The notes: generated by a model from the letters alone, not told the origin. 15,712 nucleotides of DNA from Candidatus Tenebribacter mawsonii (GCA_030765665.1 JAVCCD010000257.1:1-15712); one strand, 5' to 3'. Shown: positions 7,677 to 15,708, counted from the first letter of the stretch. Numbers and translations: made by a program.

Positions 7677-9506
7677 TTATTTTTTAGATAAATACTCAAT
7701 TATCGTCCTGGCACTTTTTTCACCAATTCCCTTTACGCTCATTAATTCAATAATTGAAGCTTTTCCAATATTTTCTACAGAACCAAAATTTTTTAAAAGT
7801 GAGAATTTTGTTTGATCTCCAACTCCTGAGATACTATCAAGTTTACTTTTCAGTGTTCTCTTTTTTCTTCGTTTTCTGTGGAATGTAATAGCAAATCTGT
7901 GAGCTTCATCGCGAATTTTAACAAGAACACGTAGTGCTGATGAGTTACGTGGAAGAATAATCGAATTTTTATTATTCGGCAAAAAAACTTCTTCAATTCT
8001 TTTAGCTAAAGAAATCATTTCAATATCAGTTATCTTCTTTTCCTGTAGGATATCATATGATTTACTTAGTTGTCCTTTCCCACCATCAATTACAATTAGG
8101 TCTGGCTTTTCATTTTCCTCAATTTTTTGTAGATACCTTCTCATTGTTTCTTCCATTGAGGCAAAATCATCTTGTCCATGTACTGTTTCCATGATAAAAT
8201 GCCTATAGTTTTTTTTCTTAGGTTTTCCATTTTCAAAAAAAACTAATGAAGATACTGTATCGGTACCCTGAATAGTTGAAATATCAATACAGATCATCTT
8301 CCTGGGAAGCTTCTTTAAACCAAGTTTATCCTTCAATTCTTTAATGGGAAATATGGTTCTATTACTTTTTCGTAGATATTTAAGCTTCTCTTCTTCCACA
8401 AAATTAAATGCATTCTCTTTTGCAATTAAGATCAAAGCTTTGTTATCTCCTTTCTTAGGTATTACCAGTTTATTTTTTAACCATTTATTAATTGTTACCA
8501 TATCATCAGGTTCGATCTGCAAGAAAATTCTGAATGGAAGTTCTTCTAATTTTGTAGTATAATATTGCTTTAAGAAGGCTTCCATCATCTGAGATAGAGA
8601 TGAACCTTCCGTGTTATCCAGAGCATAGATCTCCTTATTTAATAATTTACCCGAGAGTATCTTGAGCACAGCAACAGCGGCTTTATTCCCTTCCTGATAT
8701 AGTCCTATTACATCACGGTTTTTTTCATCTGTGAAAAACATATTCTTAGATCTATTCAATTTTTGAACACTCTCGATTTTGTCTCTCAATTCTGCTGCTT
8801 CTTCAAATTTTAGTTCTGACGAGTATTTACTCATTCGTAAGGTAAGGTCATTTACAACTTCTTGATTTCTACCTTTTATAAATTGGATTAGTGCATTTAC
8901 GTCTTTTCTGTACTCCTCCTTGCTAATATTTCCGATACAAGGTGCTGTACATTTTCCTAATTGGAAATTCATACAAGCTCTTTTAAAGATTGGTTCTCCA
9001 TCAGGTATATTTCTTGTACAAGTTCTTATTGGGAAAATCCATTCCAGCATACGCATTGTTTTTCTTAAAGCTTTTGTGTCAGTATATGGTCCAAAATAAA
9101 AATCTTTAGAATCGTTTGCATTAAGTTCTCTTGTTACAAAAACTTGAGGGAAGGTTTCTTTAACAGTAATTTTAATAAATGGTTTTCTCTTATCATCTTT
9201 GAGTTGAATATTGTATTTTGGCTGGTGCTTTTTTATTAAATTTGCTTCAAGTTCAAATGCTTGATTTTCTGTTTTTGTTAAAATGTATTCAAGGTCGGTA
9301 ATCTTGCTGATCATCTCTATTGTTTTATTATCAACGTGTGTGCCCGTAAAATATGAACGTACTCTATTTCTAAGTACTTTTGCCTTTCCAATATAGATGA
9401 TCTTTTCTGATGCATTTCTCATGATATATACACCAGGGGTTGTAGGCAATAATTTTAGTTTTTGTTTTATAATTTCAGGAACTTTTTGTATCATTTTCTT
9501 TCCCAT
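7677..9506 (-). CDS. uvrC: Excinuclease ABC subunit C (UvrC)
   Basis: Nucleotide-excision-repair endonuclease that makes the 3' and 5' incisions in the UvrB-DNA complex. The 609-residue length is typical. Domains in order: a GIY-YIG nuclease (about 18-97; PGVYIM then YIGKAK); a four-Cys region (Cys163, Cys178, Cys186, Cys190) of the type reported to hold an Fe-S cluster; a UVR motif for UvrB contact (about 219-251); an RNase H-like nuclease with ICIDIS (Asp408), GQDDF (Asp446/447), VIDGGKGQ (Asp474) and TFHRKRR (His543); and tandem helix-hairpin-helix motifs (SGVGDQTK, KGIGEKSA) at the C-terminus. All expected catalytic residues appear present. The ATG at 9494 (fifth codon) may be the true start, because GGGAAAG precedes it while the ATG at 9506 has no convincing Shine-Dalgarno. 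It is transcribed divergently from the glycosyltransferase operon. Confidence 0.97.
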   Translation of the reverse strand: MGKKMIQKVPEIIKQKLKLLPTTPGVYIMRNASEKIIYIGKAKVLRNRVRSYFTGTHVDNKTIEMISKITDLEYILTKTENQAFELEANLIKKHQPKYNIQLKDDKRKPFIKITVKETFPQVFVTRELNANDSKDFYFGPYTDTKALRKTMRMLEWIFPIRTCTRNIPDGEPIFKRACMNFQLGKCTAPCIGNISKEEYRKDVNALIQFIKGRNQEVVNDLTLRMSKYSSELKFEEAAELRDKIESVQKLNRSKNMFFTDEKNRDVIGLYQEGNKAAVAVLKILSGKLLNKEIYALDNTEGSSLSQMMEAFLKQYYTTKLEELPFRIFLQIEPDDMVTINKWLKNKLVIPKKGDNKALILIAKENAFNFVEEEKLKYLRKSNRTIFPIKELKDKLGLKKLPRKMICIDISTIQGTDTVSSLVFFENGKPKKKNYRHFIMETVHGQDDFASMEETMRRYLQKIEENEKPDLIVIDGGKGQLSKSYDILQEKKITDIEMISLAKRIEEVFLPNNKNSIILPRNSSALRVLVKIRDEAHRFAITFHRKRRKKRTLKSKLDSISGVGDQTKFSLLKNFGSVENIGKASIIELMSVKGIGEKSARTIIEYLSKK

Positions 9507-9569
9507 ACATCAACTTTTATCTCAACATTAACAAATTCAATACTTTCCTAAATAATCTCTCTCATACTT

Positions 9570-9595
9570 AATAATTATCAAATTGAATAATTATT
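9570..9595. repeat. 9-bp inverted repeat in the divergent promoter region
   Basis: AATAATTAT (9570-9578) and ATAATTATT (9587-9595) are perfect reverse complements separated by 8 nt (CAAATTGA). The site lies between the divergent uvrC and glycosyltransferase genes, so it could be an operator. All arm bases are A or T in an AT-rich spacer, so chance is a serious alternative. Confidence 0.3.
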
Positions 9596-9660
9596 TACAA
9601 TATCCGCAAAAGATACAAACGAAAATCCAAATAGAATGTAAACAAAAAATTGATTTTAAT

Positions 9661-9688
9661 TTGACAACAATTAAAATCACATTATTCA
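9661..9688 (+). promoter_or_regulatory. Putative sigma-70 promoter of the glycosyltransferase operon
   Basis: A perfect -35 TTGACA (9661-9666) is followed after 16 nt by the -10-like TATTCA (9683-9688), placing transcription start shortly before the ATG at 9715. The leader would be about 20 nt and include AAGGA (9697-9701). This also argues that the in-frame codons upstream of 9715 are not translated. Confidence 0.5.
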
Positions 9689-9714
9689 GGTTACCCAAGG
9701 ACACGGGATTGCCC

Positions 9715-10887
9715 ATGAAAAAAGAAAGCAAAGCATTTGGAATTATTACAAGAAATTTGTTTGATTTAGAACCATATTATACTTTCCTAAAAAATGCAGC
9801 GGAGAACGGTCATATTGTTGATCATCTCATAATTGCATATGAAGGAGAGATTAATCAATCTGTTTTAGCCAAATTACAGGCTAAATGCCAGATTACTTTG
9901 ATAAAACGTGGAGATTCACCCATTTTAAATTCATTTCTTTTTGAGCTTGGTTTAACAAAAGAAGAGGTTTATTCAATTCTAGGAACTCCCTTTAACAAAA
10001 AATATAAAATGATCGCTTATGGTACATCAAGAAATTATGTACTAATTGCAGCATTGATGCTTGGGATTAATTATCTCATGTTTTTCGATACAGATGTCTA
10101 TCCAAAAATATTATCTCAATTTCATAATGGAAAATTCGATTTTATTAACATTGATTTTGTTGGTTCTCATCTAAAATATCTAAAAGAAAAAGATGTTTGC
10201 TTAACCACAAGCGATTATACAGGATATTATATAATTCCTCAAATAAATTTTCCTAACTTCAAAAAGTTACTATATGGTGTTCAGAAAGAAGGTATGTTTG
10301 ATGCTGTTTCAACTAATAATATACCTGTCTCAAAAAAAAATCACTCTCAAAATATCGTTGAAACCCTTAAGGCTCTTGGTGGGAATATGGCTCTTGATCT
10401 TTCAAGAATTGACATTCTTCCACCTTTCTTCTCTACCGCTTTAGTGCTTGATGATGAGTGTTTCTTGGGTCGAGGTGAAGATACACTATTTGGACCCGAG
10501 GTACATGGTGCAGGTAGATGTATGAATATTGATCTTTTTGTCTTTCATAATTGTTTTGGAGATTTCCCCAAGAAACCTGTTATCACTATTCAAAAAAACT
10601 TAGATAGATTTTTTTATGCCTGCATGGGATGGGTTATTAGAAACCCATTTTTAAATTGGATCAGAGAAAAATATTCGATCACATTCGAAGATTTTGACAA
10701 AGAAAAAAGATATGAGGCACTTTTAATAGGAAGTAAGGCAGCAGCTGAATATTTTAATGATAATAGATTTTTGAAATTACCAAGAGCCTATAAATCATCA
10801 TATGAGAAATTAGGTGACGATATTAAACATTATGAAGAATTAATGTTAGTTTGGAAGAAATTAAGACAACTAATAAATAAGGAGTAA
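9715..10887 (+). CDS. GT-A-type glycosyltransferase-like protein
   Basis: A 390-residue cytosolic protein with no signal peptide or membrane helix. It opens with a strand and a helix typical of GT-A enzymes (FGIITRN). It then carries a metal/nucleotide-sugar DxD motif in MFFDTDVYP (Asp125, Asp127), a GGNMAL segment (222-227), and GRGEDTLFG (252-260) followed by FVFHN with His278. This resembles the GxED...H acceptor-side arrangement of inverting GT-A transferases. Donor and acceptor cannot be read from the sequence. The reading frame is open back to a TTG at 9583, but that has no Shine-Dalgarno and the extension would cover the TTGACA promoter, so I choose the ATG at 9715 (AAGGA 13 nt upstream, a rather long gap). 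It is the first gene of a four-gene operon; the next gene begins 3 nt after its stop. Confidence 0.75.
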   Translation: MKKESKAFGIITRNLFDLEPYYTFLKNAAENGHIVDHLIIAYEGEINQSVLAKLQAKCQITLIKRGDSPILNSFLFELGLTKEEVYSILGTPFNKKYKMIAYGTSRNYVLIAALMLGINYLMFFDTDVYPKILSQFHNGKFDFINIDFVGSHLKYLKEKDVCLTTSDYTGYYIIPQINFPNFKKLLYGVQKEGMFDAVSTNNIPVSKKNHSQNIVETLKALGGNMALDLSRIDILPPFFSTALVLDDECFLGRGEDTLFGPEVHGAGRCMNIDLFVFHNCFGDFPKKPVITIQKNLDRFFYACMGWVIRNPFLNWIREKYSITFEDFDKEKRYEALLIGSKAAAEYFNDNRFLKLPRAYKSSYEKLGDDIKHYEELMLVWKKLRQLINKE

Positions 10888-10890
10888 TAA

Positions 10891-12639
10891 ATGCGAACTT
10901 ATATGGTAATTCCAACCTATTGGACAGGACCAAATAGTGAATGGGAAGAAGGTGATAAAGTTTTTGATCATGCAACACCAGTTAGTGAAAACGGTACTCT
11001 GATTAGAACGCTTGAATCACTTCATATTCTTGAAGATACTGATTTCACCTTGATTATTATTGCAATTGCAACAAATAATAAATATGAAAAACAAATTAAA
11101 GCAAAATTAAAAGATATGCTCTCGAAAGTTGATATTCCAGTTGATACGATCTTATTTACAGAATCATCTCTCGTAGAACTTAAAAAGAAACTTTATAAAG
11201 ATTATAAAGGTAAGGATATCTTGAGTTTAGATAATTATGCTCAAATAAGAAATATGTGCATTTTTATTCCTTATGTATTAGATGCGGAGATTGCATTACT
11301 GATTGATGATGACGAAATATTTGAAGATCCTAAGTTCGTTACAAAAGCAAAAGAATTTATTGGCAAGAGATTCTACGGAAATACAATTGATGGAGTTGCC
11401 GGATATTACTTAAATGAGGATAATGAGTATTATGACAAAGTCAATATTGTTCCCTGGATGACTTATTGGGATCGTTTTGGTGGGAAACGGGAGGCTTTTG
11501 ACAAAATAATTGGAAGTGAGCCTCGCTTGAAGAAAACTCCATTTGCTTTTGGTGGAGCTATGGTGATACATAGAAATTTAATGAGAATTGTACCTTTTGA
11601 TCCCAAAATTACTCGGGGTGAAGATACTGATTACGTAATTAATGCCCGTATCTTCGGCTTTAATTTTTATTTGGATAATACATTAGCAATAAAGCATTTA
11701 CCTCCATCTAAAAAGCATCCTGTATGGAAGCGATTTCGTGAAGATATATATAGGTTTTTATATGATAAATCTAAATTTGATACACAAACAAATAAAACTA
11801 ATCTTCATGAAATTAAACCCGAAGATTTTGATCCATATCCAGGTTCGTTCATGAAATCAGATCTGGGAGATAAGATCTTTAAAACAAATATTATTCTTGC
11901 CTTAAATTACCTTGCAGATGGAGATGTAGAAGCATGTAAAGGAACTATCGAGAATATCTATTTAGCAAGATATGAAGCGATTCCGCATTACAATACTTAT
12001 GAAACTTATCTCGCATTTCAAAAAGAGTGGAGAACAACACTAGAACATACAAAACCGTTTGGTGATACTCTAAAAAATATCATTAAAAAGGGACAGATTA
12101 TTAAATTTGATAAATACCAGATAGAAAAAAGAAAACTCTTAGAGCGAACAAGTATACATCAAAATCTTCATTTACGCGAACTTGAAATATTTAAGAATTT
12201 CACAAAAAAAGATTTAAGAAGCATCTTTTTTATCTCTGAAATAATAAACTTGAAAAAAGGTGATTTTGTATTTAGAGCAGGAGATATTGATAGTTGCTTA
12301 TATTTAGTTCTGCAGGGTACACTTAATGTCATCAAAGAAAGAAAAAATTCTGATTTGGATATTATTGTTTCTAACATTGTGCAGGGAGAACATTTTAATG
12401 AAACTTCCATTTTTTTTGATTCTAAACATAAAGTTTCGATAATTGCGACATCAGATGTTGATCTTTTAAAAGTAGACAATATTGAGTTTTCTAAACTCCT
12501 AAAGAAAAATTGTGAACTTTCTTCTAAACTATTATGGATTGTCTCTAAAAAACTCAGTGAACGTTTAATGCATACAACCGAAAAATTTTCAGAAACAAAA
12601 GATCAAACTTCCGATGTATCCGATGATATGGAGAGTTAA
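10891..12639 (+). CDS. GT-A glycosyltransferase fused to a cyclic-nucleotide-binding-like domain
   Basis: A 582-residue two-part protein. Residues 1 to about 290 look like a family 2-type GT-A fold: MVIPTYW (5-11), DHATP...NGTL (27-37), the acidic metal site LIDDDEIFE (137-145), FGGAMVIHR (220-228) and TRGEDTDY (241-248), then KHLPP with His269. A helical linker (about 320-430) leads to a cyclic-nucleotide-binding (CAP/PKA-like) beta-roll at about 433-560: LKKGDFVFRAGD...LYLVLQGTLNVI, then GEHFNETS. In the phosphate-binding cassette the Glu is kept (Glu504), but the residue aligned with the near-invariant Arg is His513 (SKHKVSII). Classical cAMP/cGMP binding is therefore doubtful. The tail is acidic. 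AAGGAG lies 6 nt before the ATG. The stop overlaps the next start by 1 nt. The GT and cNMP-fold calls are by motif; the substrate and effector are unknown. Confidence 0.8.
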   Translation: MRTYMVIPTYWTGPNSEWEEGDKVFDHATPVSENGTLIRTLESLHILEDTDFTLIIIAIATNNKYEKQIKAKLKDMLSKVDIPVDTILFTESSLVELKKKLYKDYKGKDILSLDNYAQIRNMCIFIPYVLDAEIALLIDDDEIFEDPKFVTKAKEFIGKRFYGNTIDGVAGYYLNEDNEYYDKVNIVPWMTYWDRFGGKREAFDKIIGSEPRLKKTPFAFGGAMVIHRNLMRIVPFDPKITRGEDTDYVINARIFGFNFYLDNTLAIKHLPPSKKHPVWKRFREDIYRFLYDKSKFDTQTNKTNLHEIKPEDFDPYPGSFMKSDLGDKIFKTNIILALNYLADGDVEACKGTIENIYLARYEAIPHYNTYETYLAFQKEWRTTLEHTKPFGDTLKNIIKKGQIIKFDKYQIEKRKLLERTSIHQNLHLRELEIFKNFTKKDLRSIFFISEIINLKKGDFVFRAGDIDSCLYLVLQGTLNVIKERKNSDLDIIVSNIVQGEHFNETSIFFDSKHKVSIIATSDVDLLKVDNIEFSKLLKKNCELSSKLLWIVSKKLSERLMHTTEKFSETKDQTSDVSDDMES

Positions 12640-13856
12640 TGAAAATTTTACTAATAAATCACTTTCCGCTGCAAGGTTCAGGAAGCGGAATCTACACACT
12701 TAATATTGCTCAGGAGTTAATAAAAGAAGGTCATACAGTATTTGTAATTGATATAGATTGCGAGACAGATAACACTAATTACCCTTTTCAAAGAAGAACA
12801 ATAATCTGTAAAAACGATGATATTGATCTTGATATTGACCTTGACCTCAACTTCGATCTCGATTTCAATTTTCCATGTTTTACAACTCATCCTCGAAGTT
12901 TAAATACTTATTATAATATTTCTGATAAACAAATTAAACAATATGTTAATACTTTTGTTAGAGTAACACAAGAAGTTGTTAATGACTTTGACCCAGATAT
13001 TATTCATGCTCAACACCTATGGATCACTCCTTATGCTGCGCTAAAAAGTGATGTGCCCTATGTTGTAACTGTTCACGGCACAGATTTAATGGGATTTAAA
13101 AAAGATAAACGATATCATAAATATGCCTTGGAAGGAGCAAATAATGCAGCAAAGATTATTACGATTTCAAGGCAAGTTCACAATGACTCTCTGGAATTAT
13201 TTAAATTACCTGAAAAAAGATTGAAGCTGAATCCAAATGGCTTTGATGACGATATGTTCCAACCTAAAAGCACAACTAAAAAAGAAATACTAAATAAGTT
13301 TGGAATTGATATTCTTCCCAGCAAATTAGTAAGTTTTGTTGGGAAGTTCACCGAATTCAAAGGTATCGATATACTCATCAAAGCAGCCCGAAAAGTAACA
13401 GATGAAATTCAGGGAGTTATCTTTGCTTTAGCTGGTGATGGACAATTAATGACAGAGATGAAGAGATTAGCGCAAGATCTAAAATTGAATAATGTTTATT
13501 TTCTTGGACATCAAACTCAAAAAGATGTAGCTTTATTATACTCAGCAGCTGATGTATCTGTTGTGCCTTCTCGTATTGAACCTTTTGGACTCGTTGCTAT
13601 AGAGGCACTTGGTTGTGGTACTCCTGTAGTTGCCACAAATGCAGGTGGACTGCCTGATTTTATAAATAATGACGTTGGGCAACTTGTTGAGATGGAAAAT
13701 GCAGATGCTTTGTCAGAGGCAATTATTGAGGAATTGAAAAATAATACTAAACTCACAAAAGGAAAATACGCACGAGAATATGCTGTTAAAAATTACTCAT
13801 GGAAGAAAACACTACGGAATGTAATAGAAATTTATGATAAAGCGATTAATAAATAG
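12639..13856 (+). CDS. Family 4-type GT-B glycosyltransferase
   Basis: Retaining GT-B glycosyltransferase of 405 residues, probably cytosolic or at the inner face of the membrane. The N-terminal domain opens with MKILLINHFP and a GSGSGIYTLNIAQEL acceptor-side loop (13-27), and contains HGTD (146-149). The C-terminal donor domain has VGKFTEFKGID (basic residues Lys236 and Lys241 at the phosphate site) and the EX7E signature EPFGLVAIE (Glu314, Glu322) followed by ALGCGTPVVAT. Residues 60-78 are an unusual Asp/hydrophobic alternation encoded by near-repeats of GATNTT; this segment is probably a lineage-specific loop insertion. Translation appears coupled to the preceding gene: the start ATG shares its A with the TAA stop, and GGAG lies 3 nt before the ATG. 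It probably acts in the same glycan pathway as the two upstream transferases; sugar specificity is unknown. Confidence 0.92.
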   Translation: MKILLINHFPLQGSGSGIYTLNIAQELIKEGHTVFVIDIDCETDNTNYPFQRRTIICKNDDIDLDIDLDLNFDLDFNFPCFTTHPRSLNTYYNISDKQIKQYVNTFVRVTQEVVNDFDPDIIHAQHLWITPYAALKSDVPYVVTVHGTDLMGFKKDKRYHKYALEGANNAAKIITISRQVHNDSLELFKLPEKRLKLNPNGFDDDMFQPKSTTKKEILNKFGIDILPSKLVSFVGKFTEFKGIDILIKAARKVTDEIQGVIFALAGDGQLMTEMKRLAQDLKLNNVYFLGHQTQKDVALLYSAADVSVVPSRIEPFGLVAIEALGCGTPVVATNAGGLPDFINNDVGQLVEMENADALSEAIIEELKNNTKLTKGKYAREYAVKNYSWKKTLRNVIEIYDKAINK

Positions 13857-13864
13857 GAAAAATT

Positions 13865-15235
13865 ATGAATAAACTGCTACTCTTAGTTATTTTAATTATT
13901 CTTACACTGAACATTTCAGCTTTAAATCCTACTAAATATTATGAAGAGTTTTTCACCTCTTTTCTCTCTGATCCAAATTCAATCCAGAATTATCTTCCAG
14001 AAGAGACCATATATGCAGCAAATGTGTTAGGAATAACTTATGATATCAATTATCCTAAATTCTTAATTGGTAACATTCCAACCGAAAATATTCGAAAGAT
14101 TCTGCTTAATGACCCAGATAAATATCAGTTAACTATTAACGATTTAGGTGAAGGTTATTCCCATCTGGAAGTAAGCATTATACATGGGAAGCTGAATTAT
14201 TTTTTCAAGAATTTGCAGCTTATTTCAGAAGCAGATTATTCCACCAGAAATTGGCAAACACAGGAATCTGAGTTTTTCCGATTTCGTTTTCCTACTGGAA
14301 ATCCTCCTGATCTTATTGCAGTAAAACAATTAGATGATTTTGCGAAATTAACTCTAAATACTTTGACTTGTTCATTATCGAAAGTTGAGCAATTAAAAGA
14401 AGAGAAAATAAACTACCTGTTCTGCCCTGATGAAGATACAATAGACTTGGTGACCGGTTTCAGAACAAGAGGAATATGTCTTTTGAATCAGGATTATGTT
14501 GTATCAAGATTTCCAGCTCATTTTCATGAAGTTAGCCACATGTTGATAAACTACAGAATCCAGGAAAACCAGCTTTTCACTCACCCATTTCTATTGGAAG
14601 GATTTGCTGTTGCCATGGGTGGACGTGGCGGAAAAACCGCTGAAATTATTCTAAATATTGGACTATTCTTACAAAACTCAGGATTCGCAAACTATGAAGA
14701 ACTCCTTTCTCTTGAAGGATTTATACAAATGGATGCTTCAATTTCATATCCAGTTGCCGGATTATATAATTGTTTTCTGATGAATAATCTAGATTTTGAT
14801 TCTTATTTAAATTTATACAGAAAGTATGGAAATGACAACGGGAATTTTAACTCTATTCAAATTACTGAACTTCCTCTAAAATCCGACTGGGAAAAATTTC
14901 TTATAAATGCAGATTTTCAAACTATTGCCCTTAATAACAAAACGAATTATTCTTCAATATTAAATACTGATTCCTTGAAAGTTGGGCAATCCAAGGAATA
15001 CTTTGAATTCCATACAAAATCTCCAATAAAAATTGATTTTGAAGCTGGCAAATTCCAGTTAACTGTTTCGGGAAGATTCAAAATTACTTGTAATGAAAAT
15101 GAAGTTAACATTTTAGATACTGCTACAGGTAATTTAGTAGCAACTTATGTGAATGGTTTCACTTTAGAAAATCAACCAGTTGAAAAGCAAAACGGACTAT
15201 GGCACTTCTTTGTTAAACGAAGTGTTTTCGAGTAA
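13865..15235 (+). CDS. Exported gluzincin-like zinc metallopeptidase of unknown family
   Basis: A 456-residue protein with a clear signal peptide (MNKLLLLVILIILTLNISA, likely cleaved after Ala19), so it is exported to the periplasm or beyond. The zinc-protease motif HEVSH (His221, Glu222, His225) is followed 20 residues later by LLEGFA with Glu245, a suitable third metal ligand. The HExxH-x(19)-E order with ExGxA-like context is that of gluzincins (peptidase MA-like clan). The region before it (about 130-215) would form the upper subdomain, and the last about 90 residues look like a beta-rich domain. No lipobox, membrane helix or sorting domain was seen. It starts 8 nt after the GT4 gene with AGGA upstream, so it is the fourth gene of the operon. 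It might process a glycosylated envelope protein, but that is a guess from context. Confidence 0.7.
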   Translation: MNKLLLLVILIILTLNISALNPTKYYEEFFTSFLSDPNSIQNYLPEETIYAANVLGITYDINYPKFLIGNIPTENIRKILLNDPDKYQLTINDLGEGYSHLEVSIIHGKLNYFFKNLQLISEADYSTRNWQTQESEFFRFRFPTGNPPDLIAVKQLDDFAKLTLNTLTCSLSKVEQLKEEKINYLFCPDEDTIDLVTGFRTRGICLLNQDYVVSRFPAHFHEVSHMLINYRIQENQLFTHPFLLEGFAVAMGGRGGKTAEIILNIGLFLQNSGFANYEELLSLEGFIQMDASISYPVAGLYNCFLMNNLDFDSYLNLYRKYGNDNGNFNSIQITELPLKSDWEKFLINADFQTIALNNKTNYSSILNTDSLKVGQSKEYFEFHTKSPIKIDFEAGKFQLTVSGRFKITCNENEVNILDTATGNLVATYVNGFTLENQPVEKQNGLWHFFVKRSVFE

Positions 15236-15261
15236 TATTTCAAGGTTTTAAAACATTTATT

Positions 15262-15318
15262 TTGACATGCAACTCTTTCAAATTAGTTTGTCCATAGAAA
15301 TAGATCTTTAGATATATA
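15262..15318 (+). promoter_or_regulatory. Promoter region of ssrA
   Basis: Just upstream of the mature tmRNA 5' end is GATATATATA (15311-15320), giving -10 candidates GATATA (15311-15316) or TATATA (15313-15318). TTGTCC (15288-15293) sits 17-19 nt upstream as a -35. A perfect TTGACA at 15262-15267 is a second -35, with only a weak -10 (TAGTTT, 15284-15289). I favour the closer pair. No clear terminator for the preceding operon is seen in 15236-15321. Confidence 0.5.
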
Positions 15319-15321
15319 TAC

Positions 15322-15673
15322 GGGGGTGCCCTGGTTTCGACAGGGATAAAGGGGATTGCTGATGCATGCCGAGAAGATTACCTACTCGTTAATCACGGTG
15401 ATAAACTAATTAAACGCAAACGATAACTTTGCACTAGCTGCCTAAGTGTAGCTACGGTCCTGCCAGACTTTGTTGTTAAGTCGGCAGTCAACCGCCATAA
15501 TTAGCAACTATAAACGGCAGATGTCTATAATGTCGTTCGAAAACTTATAGACTGGCTTTCCAGTTTGGTTTGACTGTTTTCCATCGGGAAAGTAAGATTA
15601 AAAATAGCTAAGCATGTAGATTTGGCTTTTGACTTATCTTTGGACGCGGGTTCGATTCCCGCCACCTCCACCA
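15322..15673 (+). ncRNA. ssrA: Transfer-messenger RNA (tmRNA, SsrA)
   Basis: Trans-translation RNA that works with SmpB to rescue stalled ribosomes and tag the nascent peptides. The 5' end GGGGGTG (15322-15328) pairs with CACCTCC (15663-15669) as a 7-bp acceptor stem with one G-U. The terminal ACCA is encoded (15670-15673). The T-arm GCGGGTTCGATTCCCGC is intact near the 3' end, and the 5' part shows the conserved CTGGTTTCGACAGG. The tag reading frame is GCA AAC GAT AAC TTT GCA CTA GCT GCC TAA (15416-15445), encoding ANDNFALAA and ending in the Ala-Leu-Ala-Ala degradation signal. Downstream pseudoknot-type helices are visible, e.g. CTGCC...GGCAG around GACTT...AAGTC at 15460-15486. It is a one-piece tmRNA of about 352 nt. 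Confidence 0.97.
15416..15445 (+). other. tmRNA proteolysis-tag reading frame
   Basis: The resume codon GCA at 15416 opens a nine-codon frame encoding ANDNFALAA, followed by TAA (15443-15445). With the alanine carried by the tmRNA itself, the appended tag would be A-ANDNFALAA. It keeps the AND start for adaptor recognition and the ALAA end recognised by ClpXP/ClpAP-type proteases, and is one residue shorter than the E. coli ANDENYALAA. Confidence 0.93.
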
Positions 15674-15708
15674 GTCTTCGTTTTGAACGAAGTGAAAAAT
15701 GAAGACTG
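15672..15708 (+). terminator. Possible terminator hairpin after ssrA
   Basis: Two mutually exclusive stems follow the CCA end: CTTCGTT/AACGAAG (15676-15682, 15686-15692) with a 3-nt loop, and CAGTCTTC/GAAGACTG (15672-15679, 15701-15708). The window ends 4 nt later and no T-run is visible, so termination is plausible but not shown. Confidence 0.3.

Noticed and set aside
9583..9714. 44-codon N-terminal extension of the first glycosyltransferase, starting at TTG
   Set aside because: There is no Shine-Dalgarno before the TTG, the encoded residues are low-complexity, and the extension would run through a TTGACA promoter-like box. The ATG at 9715 begins the recognisable GT-A fold.
12816..12872. 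Asp-rich repeat as a calcium-binding RTX-type motif
   Set aside because: The pattern is strict Asp/hydrophobic alternation without the glycines of RTX nonapeptides, and it lies inside a cytosolic GT-B enzyme.
15205..15260. Terminator at the end of the glycosyltransferase operon
   Set aside because: CGAA/TTCG and TTTTAAAA self-complementary bits occur, but the stems are only 4 bp and no proper hairpin plus T-run is present. Readthrough into ssrA cannot be excluded.
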